Shown in pieces: positions 18,097 through 26,024 of a stretch of 64,000 bases of DNA (position 1 is its first letter; each line of letters begins with the position of its first letter). This DNA is from Geodermatophilus ruber (lineage in GTDB: Bacteria; Actinomycetota; Actinomycetes; Mycobacteriales; Geodermatophilaceae): the NCBI RefSeq assembly GCF_900114385.1, contig NZ_FOSW01000009.1, positions 1 through 64,000 of the forward strand, given 5' to 3'. The notes beneath the pieces are model-generated. The model was not told the DNA's origin and searched no databases. It saw only the letters and a list, made by a program, of their open reading frames with translations. Position numbers and translations under genes: made by a program.

Positions 18097-18744
18097 TCAC
18101 TGGGTCACGTCGGACTGCTGATCGGCAGTCGCCTCCGCGTTCGCGTCGATGTCCTGGGTGATGATCGCGTCCTGCTGGGCGACGGCCGTGGCCTCGGAGC
18201 CGATCGAGCCGACGTTCGCGGCCACGGCGGCGTCGATCGGGGCGGCCACGTTGGCGTTGGCCGCCACTGCGCCGGCGATCGGGGAGGCGAGGTCGAGGTC
18301 GGCGGCGAGGTCGACGTTCACGTCGAGCAGGTCACCGGAGAGCGGGTCGCCCACGGTCTCGGTCGCGCCGCCGCCGTCGACGGGCGCGGGGGCGGGCTCG
18401 GCTTCGCCGACGGTGTCGTCGGACTGGTCGATCGTGCTGTCCTGCGGGGCGTTGGCCACCGCCTCGCCGGTGATGCCCTGGTCGATGAGCACGCCCTGGT
18501 CGGCGAGCGCCTGGGCCGTCGAGCCGGTCGACAGCACGTTCGCCCCGACGGCCGCGTCGATGGGCGCCGCCACGTTGGCGTTGGCAGCTACCGCCAGGTC
18601 GATCGGGGCGGCGGCGTCGAGGGCGATGTCCAGGTCGGCGTTGAGGTCGAGGAGGGAGATGACCTCCTTGTCGGGCAGCGCGGCTCCGGTCTCGGCGGCC
18701 AGCTCCTCCGGCGAGAGCGGTCGAAGTGCGTCGTCCTGGCTCAT
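18097..18744 (-). CDS. repeat protein with leader-like N-terminus, partner of the M50 protein
   Basis: A 215-residue acidic Ala/Asp/Val/Ile-rich protein with no Cys, Trp, Tyr or Phe. Residues 10-33 (LSPEELAAETGAALPDKEV region) resemble actinobacterial RiPP-type leaders with an ALPDxE motif. Two long repeats follow, at residues 33-107 and 141-215, in exact 108-residue register. Each contains VAANANVAAPIDAAV, then ANV, GS and a glutamine-rich end. The linker between them is Pro/Gly-rich. There is no signal peptide. It precedes the metalloprotease gene by ten bases. A modified or processed surface/secreted product is a good hypothesis; some databases may label such proteins peptidoglycan-binding, but I see no such domain. 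Confidence 0.75.
   Translation of the reverse strand: MSQDDALRPLSPEELAAETGAALPDKEVISLLDLNADLDIALDAAAPIDLAVAANANVAAPIDAAVGANVLSTGSTAQALADQGVLIDQGITGEAVANAPQDSTIDQSDDTVGEAEPAPAPVDGGGATETVGDPLSGDLLDVNVDLAADLDLASPIAGAVAANANVAAPIDAAVAANVGSIGSEATAVAQQDAIITQDIDANAEATADQQSDVTQ
18100..18324 (-). repeat. internal repeat B of the repeat protein
   Basis: Codes for residues 141-215. Asn35/Asn143, Pro47/Pro155 and Pro61/Pro169 are each 108 residues apart, so no insertion or deletion has occurred between the copies. Confidence 0.75.
18424..18648 (-). repeat. internal repeat A of the repeat protein
   Basis: Codes for residues 33-107. It shares the 15-residue core VAANANVAAPIDAAV with repeat B and the same order of flanking motifs. 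Confidence 0.75.
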
Positions 18745-18970
18745 GGCTCCTCCTTCATCGGATCGGCCGGCTGCCTTCCCTCAGGTGAGAGGGTGCAAAC
18801 GCACAGGTGAAGCCTCTGCTGCGGCCAGCCGGTGCTGATGCTCGGCGGGCCGGTTCCCGCGCTCAGCGCGCGACGTCGCTGAACGAGGCCGCTCGGCGGG
18901 GGGCTGGCCGACGGGCACGTTCCGACGCCGGCGGCGTACGGGAAAGCGGAGACCTGTACCGACCGACCTG

Positions 18971-19117
18971 GCGGACGGCTGCGCGTTCGTGGGAGGGATC
19001 GCGTCGGAGGACAGGACGGTGCACCTGGTCGACGGCGCGGACCACGAGCTGCTGGACGACGTCTGTGCCGACGAGGTGCGCGCACTGGTCGTGGGCTGGG
19101 TGGGTTCGCGCGCCTGA
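18971..19117 (+). pseudogene. possible alpha/beta-hydrolase C-terminal remnant
   Basis: The frame ending at the TGA at 19115 reads RTVHLVDGADHELLDDV and then a helix ending in VVGWVGSRA. This resembles the catalytic-His strand and last helix of lysophospholipase-type hydrolases. The frame upstream is arginine-rich and lacks a start, so at most a fragment remains. Tentative. Confidence 0.3.
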
Positions 19118-19235
19118 CCGACCGGCGGACCGGCACATCAGCGCATGCCGCTGCAGGGGGTCCCGTACGTGAACTCGTTTCGTTCGGGCGGTCACCGGCT
19201 GGGCGTTGTCCGTCTGCGGAGATCCGCAGGGTCAC

Positions 19236-19293
19236 CACGTGGAACTGCCCCGGAGATCGACGTGCTCTCGATGCTCCCGGGCAGTTCCACGTG
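19236..19293. repeat. 15-base perfect inverted repeat with 28-base loop
   Basis: CACGTGGAACTGCCC at 19236-19250 is repeated in reverse complement at 19279-19293. It lies about 115 bases past the stop of the minus-strand hydrolase and could be a terminator or a looped operator; each arm contains the E-box-like palindrome CACGTG. Confidence 0.55.
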
Positions 19294-19407
19294 CTGTCCG
19301 ATGCACGTGGGTGAATCCCGACGTGGACGGCGCATTACCCGACCCTTGCACTGACGCCGACAGTCGGCGACGTTCTCGTGGCCTCCCGTCTCAGGTGAGC
19401 CCGCTGA

Positions 19408-20259
19408 TCAGTTGTTCGTGATGAAGTCGTCGACGAGGCGGTTGAACTCGTCGGCGTGCTCGAGTTGCGCCCAGTGGCCGCACCGGTTCAGCAGCACCAT
19501 GCGCGAGTTCGGAATGGCCGACACCGTGCGGAGGCTGGCCTCGAAATGGACCGTCCGATCGTCGCGTCCATGGATCGCCAACGTGGGTACGGTGCTCCGC
19601 TGAAGTGTGGGAGTGATGTCTCCCCATCCGGCCCAGGCCTGACCGGAATGCCAGAGATCCAGCCAGTTCTTGTTGTGCTCGGGAAACTCCCACGCGGCCT
19701 TCGACCGCTGTTCGGCCAGTTCGTCAGTGGCGTTGGAGGAGTCATAGCACATGACCTGCACCAGGCGCTTGAAGTTCTCGGGCGAGGGGTCCGTGTAGGC
19801 CTCCACGAGGACACGCATGCCTTCCGACAGCCCGCCCGCGGTGAAGATGCCCGCACCGACCCCCGTTCCCGACCCCATCGTGATGAGGTGGGTCACGCGC
19901 TCCGGGTACTGCGCAGTCATCTGAAGCGAGATCATGCCGCCCATCGAGTTGCCCACAAAGGCGGCGCGATCGATTCCCATCGCATCCATGAGCTGGACCA
20001 TGGCCCGGACCTGGTCCCGACCCGTCTCGAGCGACTGCGGGCTCGACTCGCCCCAGCCGGGCATCGTGACGGCGATGCAACGGTATTTCCCCGAGAGGGT
20101 CTGGATGTTCGGGGCAAAATTGCTCCAGCCCGTCGCGCCGGGCCCCGTGCCGTGAATCATGAAAACCGGATGACCGCTGCCGGCCTCGTTGATCTGGATC
20201 CGATAGTCCTTCGTGTCGATGAGCTTTTTCGTGCTCGTGAACGTAAGGGGAGTCGTCAT
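19408..20259 (-). CDS. meta-cleavage-product hydrolase (BphD/HsaD-type alpha/beta hydrolase)
   Basis: Hydrolyses the C-C bond of a 2-hydroxy-6-oxo-dienoate made by extradiol ring fission, giving 2-hydroxypentadienoate and a carboxylic acid. The oxyanion region HGTGPGATGWSNF is the MCP-hydrolase signature. The nucleophile is Ser105 in VGNSMGG, the acid is in HGRDDRT (about 233) and the histidine is in CGHWAQLEH (about 262). The 283-residue length is typical. It is divergent from the first dioxygenase operon, and a GTCCC-N7-GGAAC site lies about 100 bases upstream. The ring-fission enzyme it would follow is at 25082. The natural side chain is unknown. Confidence 0.9.
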   Translation of the reverse strand: MTTPLTFTSTKKLIDTKDYRIQINEAGSGHPVFMIHGTGPGATGWSNFAPNIQTLSGKYRCIAVTMPGWGESSPQSLETGRDQVRAMVQLMDAMGIDRAAFVGNSMGGMISLQMTAQYPERVTHLITMGSGTGVGAGIFTAGGLSEGMRVLVEAYTDPSPENFKRLVQVMCYDSSNATDELAEQRSKAAWEFPEHNKNWLDLWHSGQAWAGWGDITPTLQRSTVPTLAIHGRDDRTVHFEASLRTVSAIPNSRMVLLNRCGHWAQLEHADEFNRLVDDFITNN

Positions 20260-20358
20260 CGTTCTCCTTCGCCGGAGGGCTCGTTGTCACGCGGGAGCCG
20301 GCTTGCCAACGGGTCGAGGTCGACGCAATCACGGCCGCCGGCGATCCCCGCGGTGCGT

Positions 20359-20375
20359 GTCCCGCGGAGTGGAAC
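20359..20375. promoter_or_regulatory. operator-like dyad site 1 (GTCCC-N7-GGAAC)
   Basis: GTCCC at 20359, seven-base spacer, GGAAC at 20371. It sits in the divergent region about 100 bases before the hydrolase start. One of six such dyads around the aromatic cluster. Confidence 0.55.
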
Positions 20376-20558
20376 CGCAGGTGCGTCGATCGGTCTGACC
20401 TGTACGCGGACGGGGTCGTGCCCAGGTGGCCGGCCTGGCTCACCCTGCCGAGCCAGGTCATCTGCCGGGCCAGGTCATGCCGCCGACGGCGGTAGACCTC
20501 GACCTGCCCGCCGTTGCAGTGCTCGGACGCACGGGGGCCACGCCCCGTGGCAGGAGGG

Positions 20559-20575
20559 GTTCCGTCGGGTGGAAC
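20559..20575. promoter_or_regulatory. operator-like dyad site 2 (GTTCC-N7-GGAAC, perfect)
   Basis: The only perfect inverted repeat of the six, ending 67 bases before the ATG of the first dioxygenase alpha gene. Confidence 0.6.
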
Positions 20576-20642
20576 GGCTTCATGGAGGGCCCGGAAGCCC
20601 CGGCACAGGCTGTGGCAACCGACCAGCGCAGGAGGGAAGACC

Positions 20643-22016
20643 ATGGCGATCGCGGACCAGACGTTGCACGAACTCGTCTCCCTGGAACGAGGAGAGGTCG
20701 ACCGGAGCATCTACAGCGATCCGGACATCTACGAGCAGGAGATGAAGGAGATCTTCGGCCGTAGCTGGCTGTTCCTCTGCCATGAGACGCAGATCCCCAA
20801 GCGGGGCGACTTCGTCGAGGCTCCCATGGGTCGTGACAACGTCCTCGTGGTCCGCCAGAGGGACGGCAGCATCAAGGCCCTGCTGAACACCTGCGCGCAT
20901 CGCGGCAACGCGGTCTGCCGTGCCGACGAGGGCAACGCCAAGAACTTCATGTGCACGTACCACGGCTGGACGTACGACATCGCGGGCAACCTGGTCGGGG
21001 TCCCAGGGCAGAAGGAGCTCTACCACGACGAGCTCGACATGTCCGCCCACGGGCTGCGCGGGGTCGCGCAGCTGGACACCTACAAGGGCTTCGTCTTCGC
21101 CACCTCGGACCCGTCAGCGCCGCCGCTGGCGGAGTTCCTCGGCCGGACCGGCCGCGCGGGTCTGGACATGATCGCCTGCCAGGGTGACATGGAGGTCATC
21201 CCGGGCGTCCAGAAGTTCGTCATCCCGTGCAACTGGAAGTTCGCCGTCGACAACCTGTTCGACTGGTACCACCCGCAGATCACCCACCTGTCCGCGATGT
21301 CCCTGGACATGTTCGCGAATCAGGCGATGCCCGAGAGCAAGCGCGTCGACATCGACGGGGTGGCCACTCAGGAGGGAGCGCAGCTCCGCCTCCCCGGTGG
21401 TCCCGCCGGTGGTGACAACGTCGACGAGCTCGTGTTCGTGGACATCTTCGGTCACGCCCTGGCCGGGCCGACCCGGGACACGTATGTCGGCGTGACCGGC
21501 AGCGACTCGTGGCGGGACTCCGAGCAAGCGCGGGAGGCACTCGGGCCGGTGGCGCGCCGGGCCGCCGGGCACACCAACATCTTCCCGACGCTGTGGATCA
21601 ACCCCGCGGGCGGTCAGATCTCGCTGCGGGTGCCGCGCGGTCCGTTCGAGACCGAGATCTGGTGGTACTCGTTCGTGCCCCGCGAGGCCCCCCCGGAGCA
21701 CCGGGCCCTCGTACTCGCGATGGCCAACCACGTGTTCGGTCCGGCCGGGCTGCTCGAGCAGGAGGACGGGGAGAACTGGAACCAGAGCACCATGACGACC
21801 ACGGGCCTAGCCAGCCGCAGGATCCCGCACGTGCTGAAGATGAACCTCGGCCGGGGCAAGGTCGTGAACGACGTCGACAGCATGGACCCCCCCTACATCG
21901 AGTGCGGCATCAACGAGCACGGGCAGCTGTGGACCTACGCGGCGTGGGCGCAGTGGATGTCCGGCTGCAGCTGGGACGAACTGCGCGAGCGGACCATCCC
22001 GCCCGCCGTGCTCTGA
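20643..22016 (+). CDS. Rieske ring-hydroxylating dioxygenase, alpha subunit (set A)
   Basis: Catalytic large subunit (457 aa) of a three-component arene dioxygenase that adds O2 across an aromatic ring to form a cis-dihydrodiol. The Rieske [2Fe-2S] ligands are C84, H86, C104 and H107 (CAHRG...CTYHGW). The mononuclear iron site is DNLFDWYHPQITH (H210, H215), with the carboxylate later in EQEDGENW. Gly-Asp-rich insertions near 275-295 differ from set B. ATG 20643 has AGGAGGGA upstream. A beta subunit and ferredoxin follow on the same strand. The length and motifs fit the biphenyl/toluene/benzoate-type families, but the substrate cannot be assigned. Confidence 0.92.
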   Translation: MAIADQTLHELVSLERGEVDRSIYSDPDIYEQEMKEIFGRSWLFLCHETQIPKRGDFVEAPMGRDNVLVVRQRDGSIKALLNTCAHRGNAVCRADEGNAKNFMCTYHGWTYDIAGNLVGVPGQKELYHDELDMSAHGLRGVAQLDTYKGFVFATSDPSAPPLAEFLGRTGRAGLDMIACQGDMEVIPGVQKFVIPCNWKFAVDNLFDWYHPQITHLSAMSLDMFANQAMPESKRVDIDGVATQEGAQLRLPGGPAGGDNVDELVFVDIFGHALAGPTRDTYVGVTGSDSWRDSEQAREALGPVARRAAGHTNIFPTLWINPAGGQISLRVPRGPFETEIWWYSFVPREAPPEHRALVLAMANHVFGPAGLLEQEDGENWNQSTMTTTGLASRRIPHVLKMNLGRGKVVNDVDSMDPPYIECGINEHGQLWTYAAWAQWMSGCSWDELRERTIPPAVL

Positions 22017-22044
22017 CCACGGACCGAGGAGAGAACAGACGACC

Positions 22045-22590
22045 ATGACCGTTGACACGAGTACCCGAGCCGAGGCTGCCCTCCTCGCGGACGCCCTGCG
22101 CCAGTTCGAGGTGGAGCGCTTCTACACCAAGGAAGCGGCGCTGCTCGACGCCCACGACTACGAGCAGTGGGTCCAGCTGTTCAGCGACGACACCCACTAC
22201 TTCATGCCGATCCGCAGGACACGGCTGCGCCGCGAGCTCGACAAGGAGTTCACCCAGCCCGGGGAGATGGCCTACTTCGACGAGAGCAAGGAGTTCCTGC
22301 TCACCCGCGTCGCGAAGATCACCAGCGGGCTGGCGTGGGCCGAGGACCCCCCGTCGCGGACCCGGCACATCATCACCAACGTGCGGGTCGTGGAGGACCG
22401 GGGCGACGAACTGGAGGTGCACTCGAACTTCCTGCTCTACCGCACACGGCTGAAGTCCGAGGAGACCACGTGGATCGGGTCACGCCGTGACCTGCTGCGG
22501 CGCACCGAGGGGTCGTTCCTCATCGCGCGCCGGCACATCCTCCTCGAGCAGACGCTCCTGCTGTCGCAGAACCTCAGCAACTTCTTCTGA
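22045..22590 (+). CDS. ring-hydroxylating dioxygenase, beta subunit (set A)
   Basis: The 181-residue NTF2-like small subunit that packs with alpha into an a3b3 oxygenase and is mainly structural. Family marks are FYTKEAALLDAHDYEQWVQL, the TRVAKITSGLAWAEDPPSR segment, RHIITNVRV, and the C-terminal LSNFF. It lies 28 bases after alpha, with GGAGAG before its ATG. Its 3' end is also found as a decayed copy near 23886, so this region was once duplicated. Confidence 0.92.
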   Translation: MTVDTSTRAEAALLADALRQFEVERFYTKEAALLDAHDYEQWVQLFSDDTHYFMPIRRTRLRRELDKEFTQPGEMAYFDESKEFLLTRVAKITSGLAWAEDPPSRTRHIITNVRVVEDRGDELEVHSNFLLYRTRLKSEETTWIGSRRDLLRRTEGSFLIARRHILLEQTLLLSQNLSNFF

Positions 22591-22598
22591 TTCCACCG

Positions 22599-22647
22599 GC
22601 GGATGCGGTCGTGGCGCCGGGCATCACGGCGCCGCGGCCGCATCCGC
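22599..22647 (+). promoter_or_regulatory. intercistronic hairpin between beta and ferredoxin genes
   Basis: GCGGATGCGG and CCGCATCCGC form a ten-base stem, with an inner GGCGCC/GGCGCC pairing. It may tune ferredoxin expression or stabilise mRNA. A similar sequence follows the beta-subunit remnant near 23939. Confidence 0.45.
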
Positions 22648-22751
22648 TGCCTCTGGCGACGCGAGGCCGGTGGTTGCGAGCCACCGGTCCCCTCACGGAC
22701 GAATGTCCGAGGACGTATCGAACGATCCACGAAAGGCAGGGACGGTAGTCC

Positions 22752-23054
22752 ATGGCATGGGTGAGGGCGTGCAGCGTCACCGACATCGAGCCGGGGGAGG
22801 CGGTCGTGGTCGACGTGGATCCGCCGCTGGCGGTGTTCAACGTCGACGGTGAGTTCCTGGCGGCCGCGGATACCTGTACCCACGGTGCCTCTTCCCTGGC
22901 GGACGGCTACATCGACGGCGCCGAGGTGGAGTGCGCGTGGCACTTCGCCAAGTTCTGCCTGCGGACGGGGAAGGCGCTCACGCTCCCTGCCACCGAGGCG
23001 ATTGCCACCTATGCGGTGCGTGTCGAGGATGACGCCGTCTTCGTCGACGTCTGA
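22752..23054 (+). CDS. Rieske-type ferredoxin (set A)
   Basis: A 100-residue electron carrier between the ferredoxin reductase and the oxygenase. Cluster ligands are CTH and CAWH ([11 protein letters not shown]...ECAWHFAKF). Its N-terminal [20 protein letters not shown] is the usual first strand of BphF-type ferredoxins. It lies about 160 bases after the beta gene, beyond a hairpin, a wider gap than usual in such operons. The only reductase in the window for it is at 30492. Confidence 0.9.
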   Translation: MAWVRACSVTDIEPGEAVVVDVDPPLAVFNVDGEFLAAADTCTHGASSLADGYIDGAEVECAWHFAKFCLRTGKALTLPATEAIATYAVRVEDDAVFVDV

Positions 23055-23185
23055 GCCGTCACGGCCGCGAGCGGGTGCGGTTCAGCGGGCAGGTCTCCCC
23101 GGAGCACTCGGGCCACGCGGAGGCCGAGTCCTCCGGGGCAGCACGAACCGTGCCTCGCCGGACTCCGGGTGGAGAGTTCCCACCG

Positions 23186-23521
23186 CTAGCCGGCGCCGGC
23201 TTCGGCGTGGTCGGCTGCCCGCGTGAGCAGCTCCGCGACGCGGCGCGCTCCGGCGGGCGTCAAGCGGATGACGCGGTAGCGACCTCCGAGGTGGTGCGCC
23301 ACCTCGACCGCCGGCTCCCAAGACGCGGCATCCGCGTCGTCCGCGGGGTAGAGCGCGGCCCGGACGTCCACCGATTCACGACGCTGGGGCTCCGAGGGGC
23401 CAGCCAGGTTGAGCAGGGAACCCCCGCTGATGTGCCAGACCGCGCTGTGGTCCGGTGCCCCGTGCATCACGCACCACGCCGGGCAGCGCGACGAGAAGTC
23501 GACGAGATCCTTGCCGTCCAT
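23186..23521 (-). CDS. small CPxWC/His protein (DUF6907-like), copy 1
   Basis: A 111-residue protein with [18 protein letters not shown] near the N-terminus, a Cys/His arrangement that could bind metal, and a C-terminal helix [15 protein letters not shown]. It resembles a family of small actinobacterial proteins of unknown function (DUF6907, from memory). ATG 23521 is preferred because GTGAGG lies five bases upstream. A close paralogue lies at 29978; both sit beside dioxygenase genes and behind a GTNCC-N7-GGAAC site. No function is known. Confidence 0.65.
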   Translation of the reverse strand: MDGKDLVDFSSRCPAWCVMHGAPDHSAVWHISGGSLLNLAGPSEPQRRESVDVRAALYPADDADAASWEPAVEVAHHLGGRYRVIRLTPAGARRVAELLTRAADHAEAGAG

Positions 23522-23594
23522 TGCCACCTCACCGTGGTCGGTCTCCTCGATGTCGTCGAGTCTCCGTGGAGGCCATCGATCCGGGGGGACCGGC

Positions 23595-23611
23595 GTGCCA
23601 TCCGGTGGAAC
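23595..23611. promoter_or_regulatory. operator-like dyad site 3 (GTGCC-N7-GGAAC)
   Basis: Lies 74 bases upstream of the first small CPxWC gene, and directly at the edge of the aldolase remnant. Confidence 0.5.
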
Positions 23612-23617
23612 CGTTGG

Positions 23618-23878
23618 GCCGTCGACGACCTGGTCCGCCCGCTGCAGGACCGCCCCGTGCAGGTCGACCGGGAGACGGTGACGCTGGGCTACGCCGGGGT
23701 CTACTCCAGCCTTCTCCGCCACGCCGAGGCCGCCTCCTAGCAGTACGGCATCGACGTCCGCTCGATCCTGCTCGAGGTCGGCCGCCGCGGCCTGGTCGGC
23801 GGTCGGGAGGACATGATCGTCGACATCGCCCTGGACTGCCTCGCCGCCCGCCAGGACGCAGAATCCGCGTCCGCGTAG
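23618..23878 (+). pseudogene. C-terminal remnant of 4-hydroxy-2-oxovalerate aldolase
   Basis: The frame reads [20 protein letters not shown], then [14 protein letters not shown], then an in-frame TAG at 23738, then [20 protein letters not shown] and [12 protein letters not shown] before a final TAG at 23876. This is the characteristic end of the BphI/DmpG/MhpE aldolase, the enzyme that cleaves 4-hydroxy-2-oxovalerate to pyruvate and acetaldehyde. About three quarters of the gene is missing on the 5' side and the rest carries a stop, so it cannot work. It shows that the cluster once carried the lower meta-pathway. Confidence 0.82.
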
Positions 23879-23885
23879 GAAGGGA

Positions 23886-23950
23886 ATCCGGACGCTCCTG
23901 CTGAGGCGGGACCTCGGCAACTCTTCCTGACCACACCGGCGGATGCGGGC
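23886..23950 (+). pseudogene. remnant of a dioxygenase beta-subunit 3' end
   Basis: Compared with 22549-22612, the sequence shares GACGCTCCTGCTG, ACCTC, GCAAC and then ACCGGCGGATGCGG beyond the stop codon, roughly 80 percent over 60 bases by eye. Only the last dozen or so codons and the following hairpin arm remain. It marks a former second copy or a recombination joint right after the aldolase remnant. Confidence 0.6.
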
Positions 23951-24090
23951 AGCCAGCCCTCACGGCTGAGGGGCCGCACCCGCTCGGTCCGGCACACGAT
24001 GCACGCCGGTTCCTCCGGCGCCCGGGCCCGCTGAACGAGTTCATCGAGGACATCGGGGTGGTGCTCCCACTCCGCGGGAAGGTCGCAGAC

Positions 24091-24524
24091 ATGACCACGG
24101 CGACAGAACTCGCCCGCCGACAGCTCGGGGCCTCCGACCTGCACCTCTCCGTCGTGGGACTGGGCGGCAACACCTTCGGGCCGCCGCGACTCGACGAGCA
24201 GCGGACCCGCCGGGTCGTCCATGCCGCACTCGATCTCGGCGTCAACTTCGTCGACACGGCGAACGCGTACGGGCAGGGACGATCCGAGGAGTTCATCGGT
24301 CGCGCGCCGGGCCGCTGCTGGCCGAGCTGGCGATCGCCTGGCTGCTGGCGAACCCGCTCGTCGGCTCGGTCATCACCGGCGTCAGGAGTGTCGCGCAGCT
24401 GCAGGCCAGCGTAGCCGCGGCCGGGTGGCAACTGTCCGCGGAGGACGAGCTGGCCGTGGACGCCATCATCAGCGGACCGGCGGGCGTGCCCGACCCCGAG
24501 CAGCCGCCCTACGGACGTCCGTAG
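24091..24524 (+). pseudogene. aldo/keto reductase with a large internal deletion
   Basis: The first 73 codons read as an aldo/keto reductase N-terminus (LHLSVVGLGGNTFGPPRLDE, then GVNFVDTANAYGQGRSEEF with the catalytic-Asp strand). After about 24306 the reading frame changes and the last 70 codons read as the family's C-terminus (LAIAWLLANPLVGSVITGV). Around 200 residues in between, including the catalytic Tyr/Lys/His part, are gone. The two parts are out of frame (434 bases in total), so this is a broken gene. Confidence 0.82.
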
Positions 24525-24867
24525 CGGACCGACCTGCCCGAACCCAGGGCCGGATTGTCCCGAGGCACATTGCTCCCCTGGCGGGCGCGACCACCGCACG
24601 GCAACGGCCAGAAGACGGCAGCTGACGGCGCGGCCACCGTCTTCCGGCACAGCGGTTCCGAGACGGGCCCGGATGGAGCACCCGGCGCTCACTGACGTGC
24701 AACATCGCCGGATCTCCGAGGTGCCTGCAGGAGGCACCACGTCCGGCCGCGCGACGCGATTCTGGCGGTCGGTCGTCATCCGTCGCCGCCTTCCCCGTCG
24801 CGGCCGTCCGGGCGTCAGGTCTCACCGGATGCGATGGCCGGCGGGCGGGCACGCGGAATCGATCTCG

Positions 24868-24884
24868 GTGCCACGTGATGGAAC
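24868..24884. promoter_or_regulatory. operator-like dyad site 4 (GTGCC-N7-GGAAC)
   Basis: Upstream of the extradiol dioxygenase gene, about 200 bases before its ATG, in a stretch without a functional gene. Confidence 0.5.
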
Positions 24885-25081
24885 GCGATCCGACCGCATC
24901 TCGCGCCTGCTCAAGAGACTCCACGGCACGCGCAACGGAACGGGAGGGCGGATGCGGTGCAGCCATGCGCTGGCCACCGGGTTCTTCGCCGGCCAGCTCT
25001 GACAGCGACCGATCAGCTCGCCGTACGACCACACCAGTCCCACCCCCGCTCCGCGGGTGGTCTTCATCGAAAGGTGCAGTC

Positions 25082-25990
25082 ATGACCAGCAACGTCACGG
25101 CATTGGGCTACCTCGTCGTCCGCGGTCCGGTGGAGGAGTGGCGCCGGTTCGGCGCGGAGGTGCTCGGCATCCAGGAGGTGGCCAGCGACCATCCCGGTGA
25201 AGCCCACTTCCGTACCGACGAGCGGGCCTATCGGATCGTCGTGGAGGACGGACCGCCTAGCGGGCCGATGTCCCTGCAGGCGCTCGGGTTCGAGACCGCC
25301 ACCGAACCGCAGCTGCGGAAGCTGGTCGACTCCCTGACCGCTCAGGGCGTCGAGGTCACCGAGGACACGGAGCTGGCCCGACGGCGCAAGGTCCGCAGCC
25401 TCTACGTCTTCCGCGACTTCGACGGCAACCGTCTGGAGGCCTACTACGGCCAGGCCGCCGACCACAGCGCCTTCGTGTCCCCGCGCGGTGTCCGGTTCGT
25501 GACCGGGGACCTCGGCGTCGGCCACGCGTTCCTCTTCTCCGCCGACGCGGAGAAGGCGGCCGCCTTCTACACCGACGTGCTCGGCTTCCGGCTCAGCGAC
25601 ACCATCGACCTCGGCATCGCCGAGGGCATCTTTCTGCACTGCAACCCTCGGCACCACTCCATCGCGGTGGCTTCGATCCCCGGCCCCCCGCCGGGGCTGG
25701 GGCACCTGATGCTCGAGGTCGAGTCGCTCGAGGCGGTCGGCCGCGCATTCGACACCGTCAAGGCCCGCGGGGACGCGATCACGATGACCCTGGGCGAGCA
25801 CACCAATGACCTGATGACCTCCTTCTACGTCAACACTCCCTCGGGATTCCAGGTCGAGTACGGCTGCAACGGACGCCTCATCGACGACGAGAAGTGGACC
25901 GTCAGCCACTACGACGCGGCCAGCATCTGGGGACACCAGTTCCAGGACATCGGCGCGCCGCCCGCCCCGGCCGAGGCGGCCCACGTCTGA
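25082..25990 (+). CDS. extradiol (catechol-type) dioxygenase, two-domain VOC family
   Basis: A 302-residue type I extradiol dioxygenase that opens a catechol ring next to the two hydroxyls. It has two VOC domains. The C-terminal one carries the Fe(II) ligands H148 (GVGHAF), H208 (GLGHLM) and E259 (FQVEYG). Catalytic residues H191/192, H240 and Y249 are also present. The N-terminal domain is degenerate, as in BphC. ATG 25082 follows GAAAGG. It leads the set B operon, 34 bases before alpha B, so it probably acts on the diol made by that oxygenase. Product cleavage would be by the hydrolase at 19408. Confidence 0.93.
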   Translation: MTSNVTALGYLVVRGPVEEWRRFGAEVLGIQEVASDHPGEAHFRTDERAYRIVVEDGPPSGPMSLQALGFETATEPQLRKLVDSLTAQGVEVTEDTELARRRKVRSLYVFRDFDGNRLEAYYGQAADHSAFVSPRGVRFVTGDLGVGHAFLFSADAEKAAAFYTDVLGFRLSDTIDLGIAEGIFLHCNPRHHSIAVASIPGPPPGLGHLMLEVESLEAVGRAFDTVKARGDAITMTLGEHTNDLMTSFYVNTPSGFQVEYGCNGRLIDDEKWTVSHYDAASIWGHQFQDIGAPPAPAEAAHV

Positions 25991-26024
25991 GCGTTTACGC
26001 ACTCATCGTCGAAGGGAGCAGAAC

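Larger units (their letters stand above)
18745..19407. other. intergenic region with a possible gene remnant and an inverted repeat
   Basis: About 660 bases separate the repeat-protein operon promoter from the 3' end of the aromatic cluster. It holds a plus-strand peptide that looks like a hydrolase C-terminus (18971-19117) and a 15-base inverted repeat (19236-19293). No complete gene is supported. Confidence 0.5.
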
